Positions 1 through 11,086 of a DNA stretch of 64,000 nt are shown here, piece after piece (the stretch's first letter is position 1; each line of letters begins with the position of its first letter). The translations under genes were made by a program, and so were the position numbers. The stretch covers positions 1,071,501 to 1,135,500 of the forward strand of contig NC_059400.1 of the NCBI RefSeq assembly GCF_905220565.1, read 5' to 3'. Source of the stretch: Melitaea cinxia. Taxonomy: Eukaryota > Arthropoda > Insecta > Lepidoptera > Nymphalidae. The notes beneath the pieces are model-generated. The model did not search any database, was not told the DNA's origin, and saw only the letters and a program-made list of their open reading frames with translations.

Positions 1-889
1 CACTCATAACACGAGCGCGCGAATCGGGCAGACGTTTTTATTTCACAGCGACAAACATAAAAACACCACTCAAATATCAAATAAACAGCGCTTTAAAGCG
101 CACTATTGTCGCTTCGGTCCGCATTAGGTAGTTAAATTTACATTTTACATTTGATATTTTCAGCCGTGAAACTTATTCGTACACATCGCAGATTTATCGT
201 CTGGCGTCGCAACACCGCCGTGACATCTCTTTGTTGCGAACAGTTTACGTGTATTTATGGGGTAATTTAAACAATTCCAAATACTGTATATTTCAGTGCT
301 CTCAAATGAAATGCGATCTGCTGGGAGTTTAATGGCTGAATGTCAATTGATACGGAATTATGTTTTACTAGTTTCATTTTTGTTTTTTATATTATGGGCA
401 ATTCTTTTAGATATATCTTCACCGGTAATAATAATTTTCTTTGAGAATTAAATCAATAATCGTGGTCACTGTTTGAAATAAAATATATACTAATATAGTA
501 ATAATAAAAGTCTTCGTTGTTTTTTTTTTCTTTTTTTTTCATAAATATTTATTACATAATTAAAAATATCGCCTTTTCCTATCAAACAATATTCTTACTG
601 CATATTGATAGGAATAAATAAAATTACAGCTGATTTTTCAATTATTAATTACTTGCCATTCAAAACAACTAATAACGGTCGATTTTTGATATGATATAAA
701 AAAAAAATGTTTATAACAAATAACGAATATAAGTTACGTTTTCTTAAAAAAAAGTTGCCGAGTAAGTTCGTTGAACAAATCGCCTTCATCAATCTAATTA
801 AAGCGATTAAGCGTCGCAGCGGCAGAGGGGGGTAAATGGAGGGGTTGCTTTTTATTTTTTCTCATTGTTTGTTTCTTGTTTGCGGTCGC

Positions 890-928
890 GGATTATTCGT
901 TCCTAATCCTTTGCTCATCCCCGGATTA
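890..928. promoter_or_regulatory. Cluster of three K50-homeodomain-type motifs
   Basis: GGATTA at 890-895, TAATCC at 904-909 and GGATTA at 923-928 lie within 39 bp, spaced 8 and 13 bp apart. TAATCC is the core bound by Bicoid/Otd/Pitx/Gsc-type K50 homeodomains. Upstream at about 795-815 is an AATTAA plus GATTAA stretch. The motifs are read directly; function as an enhancer is inferred. Confidence 0.3.
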
Positions 929-2157
929 ACACAACAGGGGAGGTGTTTTCTCTGACATTTTTCAAGAAAAGATATCGGAAACAATGGTTAGGGTCACCAT
1001 GCTGACTTTTTTATATTTAGGATAGAGTGAGATTAAAATAAAAGAAACGTGACAACGTCGTAACGGGTGAGAGAAAAATGGTTGACTCTAGCCTTCGTTC
1101 CTATCAGTTTTTAGAATTTTATATGTAAGGCTAAAATAATACGAACCAAATTTTAAATTTTGCAACCATCTAAACGTCCACACGAACATAAAAGGTACAT
1201 TTTGTCATTTTAACAACTTTTTAAAGCAATTAATTAATATCTTATATCTATATATTTACACTGCCACCCATAAAATTACTTTCATATCTAGTAAAAAGAC
1301 TCACCTATGATTTGAAAATTGTATTTTTATTGCTTAACTTTTTTTTTTGTTTTTTTTTTTGAGATTTTTCCACAAAAGCATAATAAGACTTCGTATTTAA
1401 TAAATACTTTAAAACAGAAATAAGAACTTAAATTTTTTTTTAAATTATTTTGGTCCTATCTTGACAGCTTTTCTCCGTGGACTCCCCAACCATGACGTCG
1501 ACTAATATTTCAAGTGGCTGCAATAAAAGAAGATACAATTAGTAGCGTTTTGTTTGTCCGTCACGAGACACTGACATTGTTTATCTTCGTAATTGTTTAT
1601 AACTTTGACGATTGTCATCTCTTTTACGGGTAGTTGAAAAAAGGAGCTGAAAAATTATTCGTCGACACTTCACATTGTTCCTACCCTCCAAGAACAGCGC
1701 GAGATATCAATTTTACTTGCTCGTTAACGCCATCTTAGTTTCAAAATAATCTTCTTAAGAGATGACGTCTATGTTTTAATCTTACAAAAGAGGTAAGGTT
1801 TGTTTGTTGGGAATTGGAAAACTTTGATTTTCCTGAATTGTCAAGTCTATCTCAATCCACTGCTAGACATAATATATGTCCGTTGCCTAAAACCCTCGTT
1901 CAGTCTTTGACAGCGATCTTGGGTAGATTGTCAATCCAGTGGACAAGAGGACGCAGGAGGATTAAGTGTTTGAATACTCTTGATTATTTTTTGTAAGTAA
2001 TCATGTAAATATATTTAACGCATATGACACACAATAATAAAGACGGTTTTGTTAATTTACAAGATACAAGACTAACATTCGCTACATAATGTTCCTTCTC
2101 ATTTTGTCTTCTACTTTATCTTAATATCCTATATTTGCACCTTGGCCGGCGGGTGTT

Positions 2158-2218
2158 ACCCGGGCCTAATCTACCCGGTTATTGTCCAAGTTGCGCACTT
2201 ACCCGGGTGAACTTTCTA
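2158..2218. promoter_or_regulatory. Three ACCCGG motifs within 61 bp
   Basis: ACCCGGG at 2158, ACCCGGT at 2173 and ACCCGGGT at 2211 stand out in an AT-rich setting. The last is a perfect 8-bp palindrome. I do not know the cognate factor; Grainyhead-like AACCGGTT is similar but not identical. Confidence 0.2.
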
Positions 2219-4329
2219 AGTGTTAAACAGGGTGAAAATGGGACAAGATATCGTCTTACGTGTCGGCACTTGTCTATACCTCTGTTGTATGTGTTTGTTA
2301 AGTAATATAATTTATTAAATTATAGATACCCTACTCTTTCATACATACATACACAAAATATTAATTTAAAAGCTTTCAATTAATTTTGTTATCTTAAAAC
2401 TTTTTAGTTACACTTTGAAAACTTGAAAATATATTACACGAAACACTTTTTTTTAAATTTACAAATGACAACTGTGTACATTACACAATTCTTAGAAAAC
2501 AAAAAAAAAATAAGCTGTAAGGATTATCTTTATATATATTTTATAGTGGTTTGAAGAACATTCCGCTAAGTTCATTATGCTAGATTTTACACAAGGAAAA
2601 GTTATAAATTTAGTTAAGCACTTAATAACTGGGAACAAAAATACAACTCAAATGTTTATTTTCGTAAATTACCTTTAAAATTAAACGTTTACCAAAAAAA
2701 TTTATATTGAAAGAGAATGTTTTACTCTACGAAAGAAGATACCCCAGTTGAACTTAGCCCACTTCGTTCACGACCAAGAATTATTTTGAAATCTTGTTTT
2801 CACTCTCCTATAAAATGATGATTACAGAAAGCACAAATTTACTTATATAAATAAAAGCAAACGCAATAGTAACACAAGCATCTACAGAGAAGTAGGTGTG
2901 TTTATATATATAGTATATTTATCCAAAGAAATGGTATTATAATGACGTAGCCAAATATCTGTATAGGAAATTTGTGGTGACTCGGTAAGTTTCTCCCCAC
3001 GGCGCTTTCGTACCGACTCCTAATAAATATAAGATGTACAAAGGAATGTGGTTTTTGATAAATTGAAAAGTTTGTATAATCTTGATACCTACAGAGAGAG
3101 AAGGCGTTTGTAAGAATAACAAATATAATAGCTTTAAGAATTTTTCAAACATTGCCTTTAATAAAACTGCTTTAGCATCCCAGCATTAGCATTGCGTTTA
3201 ATTGACATCCAACAAGGAATAGAAGGCAGTAAAAAAAATGAAAAGGTAATCAAGTATATGTGCGTTATTAAGTAGAACTTGAATGAGAATCTCCTCTTTA
3301 TTTCGAAGTCAGTAAAAAATATTCTTTTAAGTAGTAGATGATTATTGCATACTTAATTGAAGTGTACAACAACGAACAAAATGTTAGCCCCGCAATAAAA
3401 AAGACACAGTCTATTTTCGCCTCATGATCAAATTAGACCTACTAACAATTTTGCAATTGAACTCAAATAAGATTATTTCGCATGTGGCTTGGAGTAACCC
3501 GTTAGTAGTTAGTAGTTTATTAAAGATGTCTCGGTGTAAGTTTAGAGGAGGACATGTGAAGTTTAGTTCGATTCAGTTTAGGACGGAGCTGTGTCCGCCC
3601 GGGGCTCTTCTGAACTTAGCCTGTCTCGGAGTTGGACGATTTTACACTTTTAAGTTGGCGTAAGTGTCAAGTTTACAATTAAATTTTGGATACATATCTA
3701 ATTTTAGAATGCTTCTGACATACCTATTACAAATTATTTATATATTCGTAGAGATAATAAGGGATATATATTGACTGGTATCATTCGTTTCTAGATGATC
3801 TTTAAAGGATCGTTCCTTATAGTTTATCAAAATCCTTAAGCTGCAAATTAATGCTGTAATGAAGTGTTTATTCGAACGCGACAATCTCAAGACGACTAAT
3901 GATATGTACATTGCACACATTTCATAATAAATATTTTACTGGTAAGTCGTAGAAAAATCATTTTGAAATATTTATGAATTTACAAATTCAAAATCCTTTT
4001 ACGCGGGTAAACATTATCTAAGATGAAATTAAATATGGACGCAATTGTCTTAAGCCGTAATTAACAGCTTATGCAGGTTAATTTTTATAACAGACGCTGA
4101 TAATCGAAGAAACAGTAACTATAACAGACAATGTAATAATAAAACCACAATAACGTTCACAGTAATATCATATAAAAAGATAAAGGTTAAAATGAAATCA
4201 TATTAATAAAAAATGGTATGAAATAGATCAAATTATAAGTAATTTTTGAAAATAATTAAACTTTAAAATTAAATCATAGTTTGACGTTGACTCGTCAGGG
4301 TCACTGAGCGCCAGCGTCAACTGTGTTCA

Positions 4330-4624
4330 AATGAGCTATGGCTCAGCAGGAAATTTCCAGCTCAAGAAATAGAACATCCCGACTGAAATGGTACCTCGAA
4401 TTTACAGTAGAGTACAGCTAAATAATACTGCTTTCAAGCAGTGCTGTGTTCCTTTTGGTGAGTACGGTGACTAGAGCTCCTGGGGGGAATTGGGGTTAGG
4501 GTTGGCAACGCGCTTGCGATGCTTCTGGTGTTGCAGTCGTCTATAAGCTACGGTACGGTACGGTACGGTTACCATCAGGTGAGTCGTACGCTTGTTTGCC
4601 GACTTATTTATATTAAAAAAAAAA
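4330..4624 (+). repeat. Family A repeat, with ACGGT expansion
   Basis: This is a diverged copy of the poly-A-ended family: CAGCAGGAAATTTCC near the start, AAATAATACTG, GAGCTCCTGGGG, GCTTCTGGTGTTGCAG, TTGTTTGCCGAC, then an A run. Where other copies read GGTAATCGCTTACC, this one carries four tandem ACGGT units at about 4551-4569, a local slippage event. Class is unsure; the A tail suggests LINE-mobilised retroposition. Confidence 0.75.
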
Positions 4625-5039
4625 CTGTTATTTTTTGTTTAAGGAGAAAACTGTAATAATAACTTCTTACATCAAAAATAAAAATAGAATTGTCTATTAT
4701 GAATATCGAAACAACGGTTCACCTATCAACGTTAATTACGCCCTAGTTCCAGTGTATCACCGACGGACATCCCGACCGATAACAGTGTAATGCTTGTAAC
4801 ATTATTACTACCATTAGTCATTACTATCTCATAACTACGACCGTCCTAATATGTGTTTACCTATCTTTTTATTTATATGCGTTTTTTAGGTTTTAGGTTA
4901 TTGTTGTTCATTCGTATTCTTTATTGTTTGCTCGCGAACGTGAAAAAAGACCGAATAATTTCTTATTTGATAAACTGGCAACTAATATTACAAACTTAGT
5001 TATACCTTTTTTGGGATAGTACCTATATTATGTTATGAG

Positions 5040-5084
<45 letters not shown>

Positions 5085-6040
5085 AATAAGATATAGCATA
5101 CATACAGCCACTTCACCCTTGCAATATAAGTATCAGAATCTAAAAAAAAAAGTAAAGCCCATTTAACGTAACTTCTCAAAAGTTAAACTACGATACAATC
5201 CAATACGCTTTAACGCTACAAGAAACCGCCGTGAGTTATCTCTTTTTATCCCCCCCACTCCATCCTCCCCTACCCCCTACACAACACAGCCATTAGCTGC
5301 GGCCACATTCTCAACGTTTCAGCTCAGAAGGCCGCTGGTGTTTTATGATCGCCACTTACGTGCTTTTGAATTAGATTATCTAGTTTAAAGTGGCCATGAA
5401 TAAGAAATACATCGTCTCTTCAATAAACGCTTAACTGAATTCAACCATAATAAGTAATTTATGATAATTAACCTTTGCAGACAATTTAAAGCACAGAGTC
5501 GAAAGAATACTTAATTATAAAACATTACAGAAAAAATCTTCAAACGAGTTCAAGTCAAAATATAGGCCGTCGAACGTGAGGGTAGATAGAAAAAATTAAA
5601 GTCGGATATTTCATAAGCACGTTATGTTGCGATTTTTTGTGGTCTTGGTCACGTTACAACGTAAATACAACATTTTATTACCAAATATATTAACACATTC
5701 CTAAACAAGTGCGCTGCCAAAGGTAAAAAAAGTTTTTGAATTGAGCTGACAATTCCTCTATATGTATACACATGCATATATATATACCTAGGGCCTACAC
5801 CTAGATCAGCATGAGAACCAATATTTATACAAATACAAATATCTACGCACTCTTCTACACAAGATGTCACCACCGCGGTTGTCACGCAATCTCTTGACAC
5901 CTACTTAACACCTATCAGATAGCTTCCCAAATACATATAAGACAATATACAAAAAAATACTTCATAGTATCAATAAACTAAAACTTTATTTCAGTTCATA
6001 AGAAAACAAAGTTACTTATATAGACGAGAAAATATTTTCT
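4625..6040. other. Unique sequence with GC-elevated block
   Basis: No gene is seen. An (AT)n microsatellite lies at 5047-5080. The block at 5210-5390 has C-rich tracts and TTTTATGATCGCC and resembles a regulatory element. The rest is AT-rich. Confidence 0.35.
5047..5080. repeat. (AT)n microsatellite
   Basis: About 17 uninterrupted AT dinucleotides, likely length-polymorphic. Confidence 0.95.
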
Positions 6041-6744
6041 TTAATAAACCCGAGGCCAATTTTAGAAGATGAGCCAAGAGCTCACATTATTGGAATACCG
6101 GGATACCTGGGAGCGATGAATCGATATGCTCGACTAAGTGATTTGATCCCGGGATCTTCGTAGCGTATGTTGCACACTGCTCTCACCGTGGAGAAGTTGA
6201 AAAACAAAACTCAAATTAATATTCAACTTTTGTTGACTAATAAATTAATAATTTTAGTTTTATCACAAAAAAAAGAGATTAATTAAAAATATATGCTTTA
6301 AATTTATTAATGTTCTACATAATGCAATAACAATAATATATTATTTTTGACACTATTTATTACTGCATTTAGCTTTTTACTTAAGAAAACAAGAGTTTAA
6401 AAAGTAAAATGTAATTGTTGTCAGTGGAATAGAACAATTTTTTTATTTAATTATAAATAATTGCTATATTTCGTTAACGTAAAACCAATTTTAGTTTAAA
6501 ATGTTTGGCCCAGGAACGCGGTATGGGCCCTCTGCGTTCGTCCGTTACATCTTCGCGGCGCCCGAGGCCTGTACCTAATTTATATTGATTAAAAATATTC
6601 AGCATAGTTGCAAGCGAAGTATGCCCGCTTGCTGGTCTTATGCATTATTGCTTCGATGTGATATTAAGTAATATACAATATTATTAGATTCATGTTATTT
6701 TGCTTCACTTGTTCATTTTGAATACATGTATCAAGGTCTAGATT
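6041..6744. other. Unclassified sequence, 12-bp palindrome
   Basis: GATCCCGGGATC, a perfect palindrome, lies at 6145-6156 next to ATACCGGGATACC. The GC-rich stretch at 6505-6570 contains GCCCGAGGCC. I cannot assign either; a decayed tRNA-like SINE head around 6140-6190 is possible but unsupported. Confidence 0.25.
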
Positions 6745-6747
6745 CGC

Positions 6748-6845
6748 ATTCAGCCTGTAACGTACCACTGTTGGGCCTCTTTTTCCATATAGGAGAAGTA
6801 TTGGAGCTTAATCCATCACGCTGCTTCACTGCCGGTTGGCTAGAT
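6748..6845 (-). mobile_element. Metulj-like SINE, 3' part (family M)
   Basis: On the minus strand this reads as the conserved 3' end: GTGATGGATTAAGCTCC, then CCTATATGG and TTACAGGCTG. Only the tail survives; the tRNA-like head is missing, as expected for 5'-truncated retroposition. Confidence 0.8.
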
Positions 6846-7024
6846 TAGTCAGGCGTTAAAAATTTAAACATATTGAAAGATACTGTTACGATGAATGAGA
6901 GCCCTCCAATGCAAGTTTGTCTTAAATAAGGTGTCATTTTGACTAGTAATAGCTTACTGGTACTTGCATTTTTTATAGCCTACACTTTCTCGTGAGTAAA
7001 CTATTGATAGTTTCTAAAGATTGT

Positions 7025-7355
7025 CCAGAGGGTGGGGCCACTAGATATCTATCCGATAACTGGTTGGAACCGCTACGGGTACGCGACCCCGGACTACTCT
7101 AGCTGCTAGTGTCACACACCCCTCCCCGTGATCCGTGGCACTGGTATCCGTAACCCCAGATCCTTCTCTCACATAAATCCTTCTCACCTATCCTTCTTCT
7201 TACCTCAAATTTCCCAAGGAGGGTTGATGTCAGGCAGGCGGCCGGTCGTAAAATATACAAGCCAAATCACATTACAACATGAGCTTGGGAATTAGAGTAT
7301 CATGTTGTGCCGACCCTACATAAGTGGGATAAGGGCAGGAAGATGATGATGATGA
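7025..7355 (+). mobile_element. LINE 3' end, 'CCADPT' type
   Basis: The right end (about 7290-7355) matches a lepidopteran non-LTR retrotransposon tail. In frame it reads SCCADPT then a stop, followed by GTGGGATAAGGGCAGGAAG and a GATGATGATG tail. The same tail lies inverted at 9401-9547. The GC-rich sequence from about 7025 probably belongs to the same degenerate insertion, but no reverse-transcriptase motif can be read. Family name not assigned. Confidence 0.65.
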
Positions 7356-8261
7356 GTTTCTAAAGATCTGTGATACACGAACATACGATAGATTCGATAT
7401 AATCTAATTAATAGCATACGAACCATCTTCTAAGATTCCTGACTCAAAGACTATACAGAATTGAATCAAGTCTACTCTTGTTTGCCTGAAAAGTAAAATA
7501 AAAAAAAAACTTAAAAAATACCTTCATATATAAAGAGTTCGGAATTAAAGCTACATAATAAATATGGTGACTGCTATAGATCAAAACAATGTTTGCACAC
7601 TTAAGAGACACTAGTTGTAGCATATAAATGTAATATTTTTTAAAACGTAAAAACCAATACTAAAACAAAATAAATTCAAACCATTGTTTACACATTGAAT
7701 AAGCATATGACAATAGCTGAGACGATAAAATATTCAATATTAACTAAATAGTTCGAAAACAAATAAATAGTGAAGCGAATATGCAAACAATTTCCTATCG
7801 CCATCGATCATAGAGCGTAAACAGCGATCGGGTACTTCATAGCGATACACTTGTGGGGTTCTAGTAAACAAGTGTATCAGAATAACAGACTTGTGATCGT
7901 AATTCTGAAAACGCTTGATTGTCTAAAGATCCTGAACGATTTAGCTCATAGAATTGACCTAATCTTCTAACAAGTAAGCTACAAAAATTAAAATTACTTA
8001 ATCATTGAACCAATTCCAAAAGTTCACGTCCTCGTCAATAATGCGGAAACCTGTAGAAGTTTGCATTTTATAGGATTTTTTTTGTACGTTCCTGTGTATC
8101 TGCCGTCATCCTTTGAAACGCAAATAACCCCATTCTGACTTTTATCATAAATACCTGATAAATATTCTTAAAATTCGCTACTCATGACCAATGTACCAAA
8201 CTAGGCCTTTTGTCCAGATGTTTGTTAGCTTTACTGCAAACTGTTTCAGGACAGTTAATCT
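7356..8261. other. AT-rich sequence, nothing recognised
   Basis: No repeat, gene or RNA is recognised. CATCGATCATAGAGCG at 7802-7817 and nearby unique sequence are the only GC-elevated spots. Confidence 0.3.
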
Positions 8262-8488
8262 TTTTAAAGTAAAACTTCTCTGCGCACGCTTGACTTGGGA
8301 GTAAGCTGGTGAATGCGTGACGAGAGCGTTACAAAAAGTGTGATCGGGCGAGGCGTGTGGAGGTGCGAGCACACATTTTTTCTTCTCTTTCTCTCATAGC
8401 CAGTTATGTTTCGTATATCTAAGACATAGTGCAGGCCTATTGCTAAAGAACTTTTACTTCAGTCGTGTGGTCTCAAGCACGCTCGGTT
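8262..8488 (+). repeat. Family E repeat
   Basis: Shared with 42770-42925 and 61864-62062: AAAACTTC, CGCACGCTTGACTTGG, GAGTAAGCTGGTGAATGCG, GTGTGATCGGGCGAGGCG, then CTTCAGTCGTGTGGT and a T-rich end. Three diverged copies establish an interspersed family. No terminal inverted repeats or coding capacity are clear, so the class is left open. Confidence 0.7.
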
Positions 8489-8872
8489 TTTTTTATGTGA
8501 CAACATCCACTAGTTTGGTTAGAATATATTTTGTTCATAATATTTTTATGTAAAAGTTTTGCTCCATTTTCCTGCTATGACCACAGTGACATTAATAATA
8601 AAGCGCGCCCGAAGTATTTGTACGCGTATTGTTGCGGGGTAAACACGGTGTTTTGTTGTGTCCCCGTTATTATTTATGTAACGACTGTTGTTCTCTTCAG
8701 GTGAACTACTTATGCTAAGTGACTTTCCCGTACTTTCGTTACTTTGGGAGTCCAATACTATATAAAACTAAATTATATTGGAGAAGTTCTAATGTATATC
8801 CCTTTGATATAAATGCTTAAGACATTCCACGAAAATAAAATGAAATGTAACGAATTAACCATTTATACAGTA
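8489..8872. other. Unclassified block, minus-strand open frame
   Basis: The 8546-8755 segment is open for 70 codons on the minus strand, with a polar Ser/Asn-rich start and a hydrophobic later part. It begins at TTG, not ATG, and the CG-containing sequence is more GC-rich than its flanks. It could be an eroded transposon fragment or an exon. I do not recognise the peptide. Confidence 0.2.
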
Positions 8873-9222
8873 ACGCTTCAGCCTGTAATATGTGGGATAT
8901 GCTGGGCATAGACCTCTTCCCCATGTAGGAATAGAATCAGAGCTTTATCCACCACGCTACTCCAATGCGGGCTGGCCGATATATTTGTTACTATGAGTAA
9001 CGATCGCTATCAGATATACATGATAAAAATCGGGACCGACGGCTTAACGTGCACTCCGAGGCATTGTGGGGAGACCCACAAGGATCGCACCAACACCCAA
9101 ACCAAGGCAAAAATCTGTATAGCCAATACAAATGTTTGTCATATGCAGGGGTCGATCCCGCAAGCGCCAGCGCAGCAGCCACAAACCAGTGCTGTGACCG
9201 TTGCGCCAACGCGTAACTATTT
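8873..9222 (-). mobile_element. Metulj-like SINE, near full length (M)
   Basis: Read on the minus strand it starts ACGCGTTGGCGCAACGGT, a tRNA-like Pol III A box. A degenerate B box (GGGATCGACCCC) follows, then the body with a GTGGGTCTCCCC block and TGATAGCGATCGTTACTCA, and the conserved GTGGATAAAGCTCTGA ... TTACAGGCTGAAGCG tail. At about 350 bp it is close to full length. Open frames on both strands here are shadows of the SINE. Confidence 0.9.
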
Positions 9223-9324
9223 ATATAGTAATTGTATAATGTACACATTCACTTACTTAGGTGTTTTATCACTCTTCGTGTGTTTGCTGGCAGTCCTTTA
9301 AAATTTTTATATCAATAATAACCT

Positions 9325-9400
9325 AACAATACATGGCAGAGTTTTGTGTGCCATGTATGCGCCTAACAACTAGGTTCGATTCTCGCTCGGGATAGGTAAA
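9325..9400 (+). mobile_element. Metulj-like SINE head, left half
   Basis: A tRNA-derived head with a TGGCAGAGTTTTG A-box-like segment and a GGTTCGATTCTCGC B box. Its body is interrupted at 9400 by a LINE fragment and resumes at 9548. Confidence 0.75.
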
Positions 9401-9547
9401 TTCATCATCATCTTCCTGCCCTTATCCCACTTATGTAGGGTCGGCACAACATGTTTTCCTCTTCCATTCCTCTCTATTATTCGTCACTTCAGCACTAACT
9501 GCTTTCTTTCTCATATCCTCACTCACACAATCCATCCACCGCTTTCG
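9401..9547 (-). mobile_element. LINE 3' fragment with RT C-terminus
   Basis: The minus strand encodes the C-terminal end of a non-LTR retrotransposon polyprotein, including RKRWMDCVSEDMRKK and REEWKRKTCCADPT, then a stop, GTGGGATAAGGGCAGG and a GATGATGATGAA tail. It is 5'-truncated to about 147 bp. It sits inside a Metulj-like SINE and is flanked by imperfect repeats CGGGATAGGTAAA (9388-9400) and CGGGATGGGTATT (9548-9560), the probable target duplication. The Arg-Trp-Met-Asp-Cys and Cys-Cys-Ala-Asp-Pro-Thr motifs are what I recall from insect LINE ORF2 ends. Confidence 0.85.
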
Positions 9548-9690
9548 CGGGATGGGTATTCGTATTTGTGCAAATATTACTTTCCGGTTTGGATGTCTGT
9601 CCTCGTGGGTCTTCCCACGTTCCCTTATATGGAGATAGAGGCCCAGCCCGGTGTTAGAGACAGACTCAAGCATTACCCTCGACTTCGTCT
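9548..9690 (+). mobile_element. Metulj-like SINE body, right half
   Basis: Continues the SINE begun at 9325: GGTATTCGTATTTGTG, TTTCCGGTTTGGATGTCTG, TCCTCGTGGGTCTTCCC. It then diverges from the usual body and the standard GTGGTGGATTAAGC tail is absent. Confidence 0.75.
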
Positions 9691-10809
9691 ATGCACAATT
9701 TAGTTAAACTAACTATTGACTCAAATTTCGAACAATATTAAACGATTTGTTTTTTTTTTTTTGCTATTATTTGGACTCTACTCATTTGATCCTTTAATAA
9801 TTAATTTCTAAGCAGACACCGCACGTTTGTTTATTTGTACAGGTGTTCTTTAATTAGGAGCTCAGCTGAAAAGTCCACAAACCTTTTTTTTGTAACATGT
9901 CTATGAAGTTGAAAACGACAAAACCTACGGAAATTTCACTATATCAGCCAACCGTTACCTAAAAACCGGGTATTGAGTATTTCCCCATCCGAACAATTGA
10001 TTAGGTTATTAAGCATGTATACATTTTGAAAAATACTAAATAAATACACATATCTGTATGTTTGACTCTGTATTTGTATTATTAACTCTGCACAGACTGC
10101 TGAGTTATTTTTGAGCATCACCCTTAACGATTTGCTTTGATTATTTTATTTAAAAGTAGTTCATTTTTTCAGGTTTCGTGTTAGTTCGTTTATTGGGTCA
10201 ACCTCACATATTCAAATTTCACTTCTATGTGATGAGTGATTTAGGTTCATTTTTGAAAAAAATTTATTATTGACACCGTCTACTATGGTATAAATATTTA
10301 CAAAGGGAATATTATCACAAGTACAGATTTTTTTAAAGACATAATTTGGTTCCATGTGTGTTTGTGATGTTTGCTGGATATTGAAAAAACCTTTTTTTTT
10401 GCTGATGGGTTTGGTTACCTTACATATTTGTGTTATAGTTTCATAAAGAAGTTTACTATTATTTATTATGTTTATATTTTGTGTGAAATGGTGCATTTTG
10501 AATATCAACAGAAGACAATATTAATAACTCAATTTTGTTTATCATTAAGTTGTCGTCGAAATTATGTCAACACATAGGTTTTCTTGTACCTGCCACAGTT
10601 TTAAGGAAAATGTAGAAAGATTCTGGCAAAAATACGTAAAAAATTTTGTTCTCAATCAGCAACTAATAATAACTTACTATATGCAGTAGTTTATTTCAAA
10701 TTTCCTTCAACGAATTCGTCCAAGTAGCCCTCGATCTTGACAAAATAGGTACCAGACTGAAATATCAACCACAGACGAAAAATCAATTTAGACTCTTGCC
10801 TACTATTCT
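9691..10809. other. AT-rich sequence, nothing recognised
   Basis: Overlapping open frames at 10212-10577 on both strands are AT-driven and not protein-like. The part from about 10690 may be the degenerate start of the LINE tail that follows. Confidence 0.3.
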
Positions 10810-11086
10810 AAATAAAATAGCATTATTCTTGTCTAAATATGTATAATAATTGTTAATATGTTGTGTGTATGTATTTATACTTATAAGTTTGTAATACATT
10901 ACAGTTATTCAACTATTTTCTCAATATTGTTATTTCTTGCACTGTGTCCCCCGCTTTATGACACTCTCTCTCATGACCATTGGTTGACTGGAAGAGATCT
11001 CTTCTAGGGATAAGTCCACCTTTGCCATCAACTATATATGTAATTTTCTGTATATTCTGTTCTTAAGTGCAATAAAGTATATAATT
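10810..11086 (+). mobile_element. LINE 3' UTR with poly(A) signal
   Basis: Matches from memory a common lepidopteran non-LTR 3' UTR: ATGTTGTGTGTATGTATTT, CACTGTGTCCCCCGCTTTAT, CATTGGTTGACTGGAAGAGA, GGGATAAGTCCACCTTTGCC, then TTAAGTGCAATAAAGTATA. The AATAAA signal is at 11071-11076. No coding part remains, so this is a 5'-truncated insertion. Clade not assigned. Confidence 0.75.

Larger units (their letters stand above)
1..4329. other. Repeat-poor unique sequence, putative regulatory
   Basis: I recognise no interspersed repeat or gene here. AT-rich sequence alternates with GC-elevated islands at about 1-260, 770-960, 1441-1760 and 2140-2240. Seen: a 14-bp perfect palindrome GCGCTTTAAAGCGC at 88-101, three TAATCC/GGATTA motifs at 890-928, and three ACCCGG motifs at 2158-2218. 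The open frames at 1814-1996 and 3424-3663 lack protein-like character. Intronic or intergenic enhancer DNA is an inference. Confidence 0.4.

Noticed and set aside
5047..5080. AT run as a replication origin or Helitron target
   Set aside because: A plain (AT)n microsatellite without associated structure.
8546..8755. Ser/Asn-rich 69-codon minus-strand frame as a protein N-terminus
   Set aside because: Starts at TTG, no convincing acceptor or donor, and lies directly beside a family E repeat; kept only as an unassigned block.
8993..9301. 102-codon open frame as a gene
   Set aside because: It runs through a Metulj-like SINE; the related SINE at 12.3 kb gives the same kind of frame.
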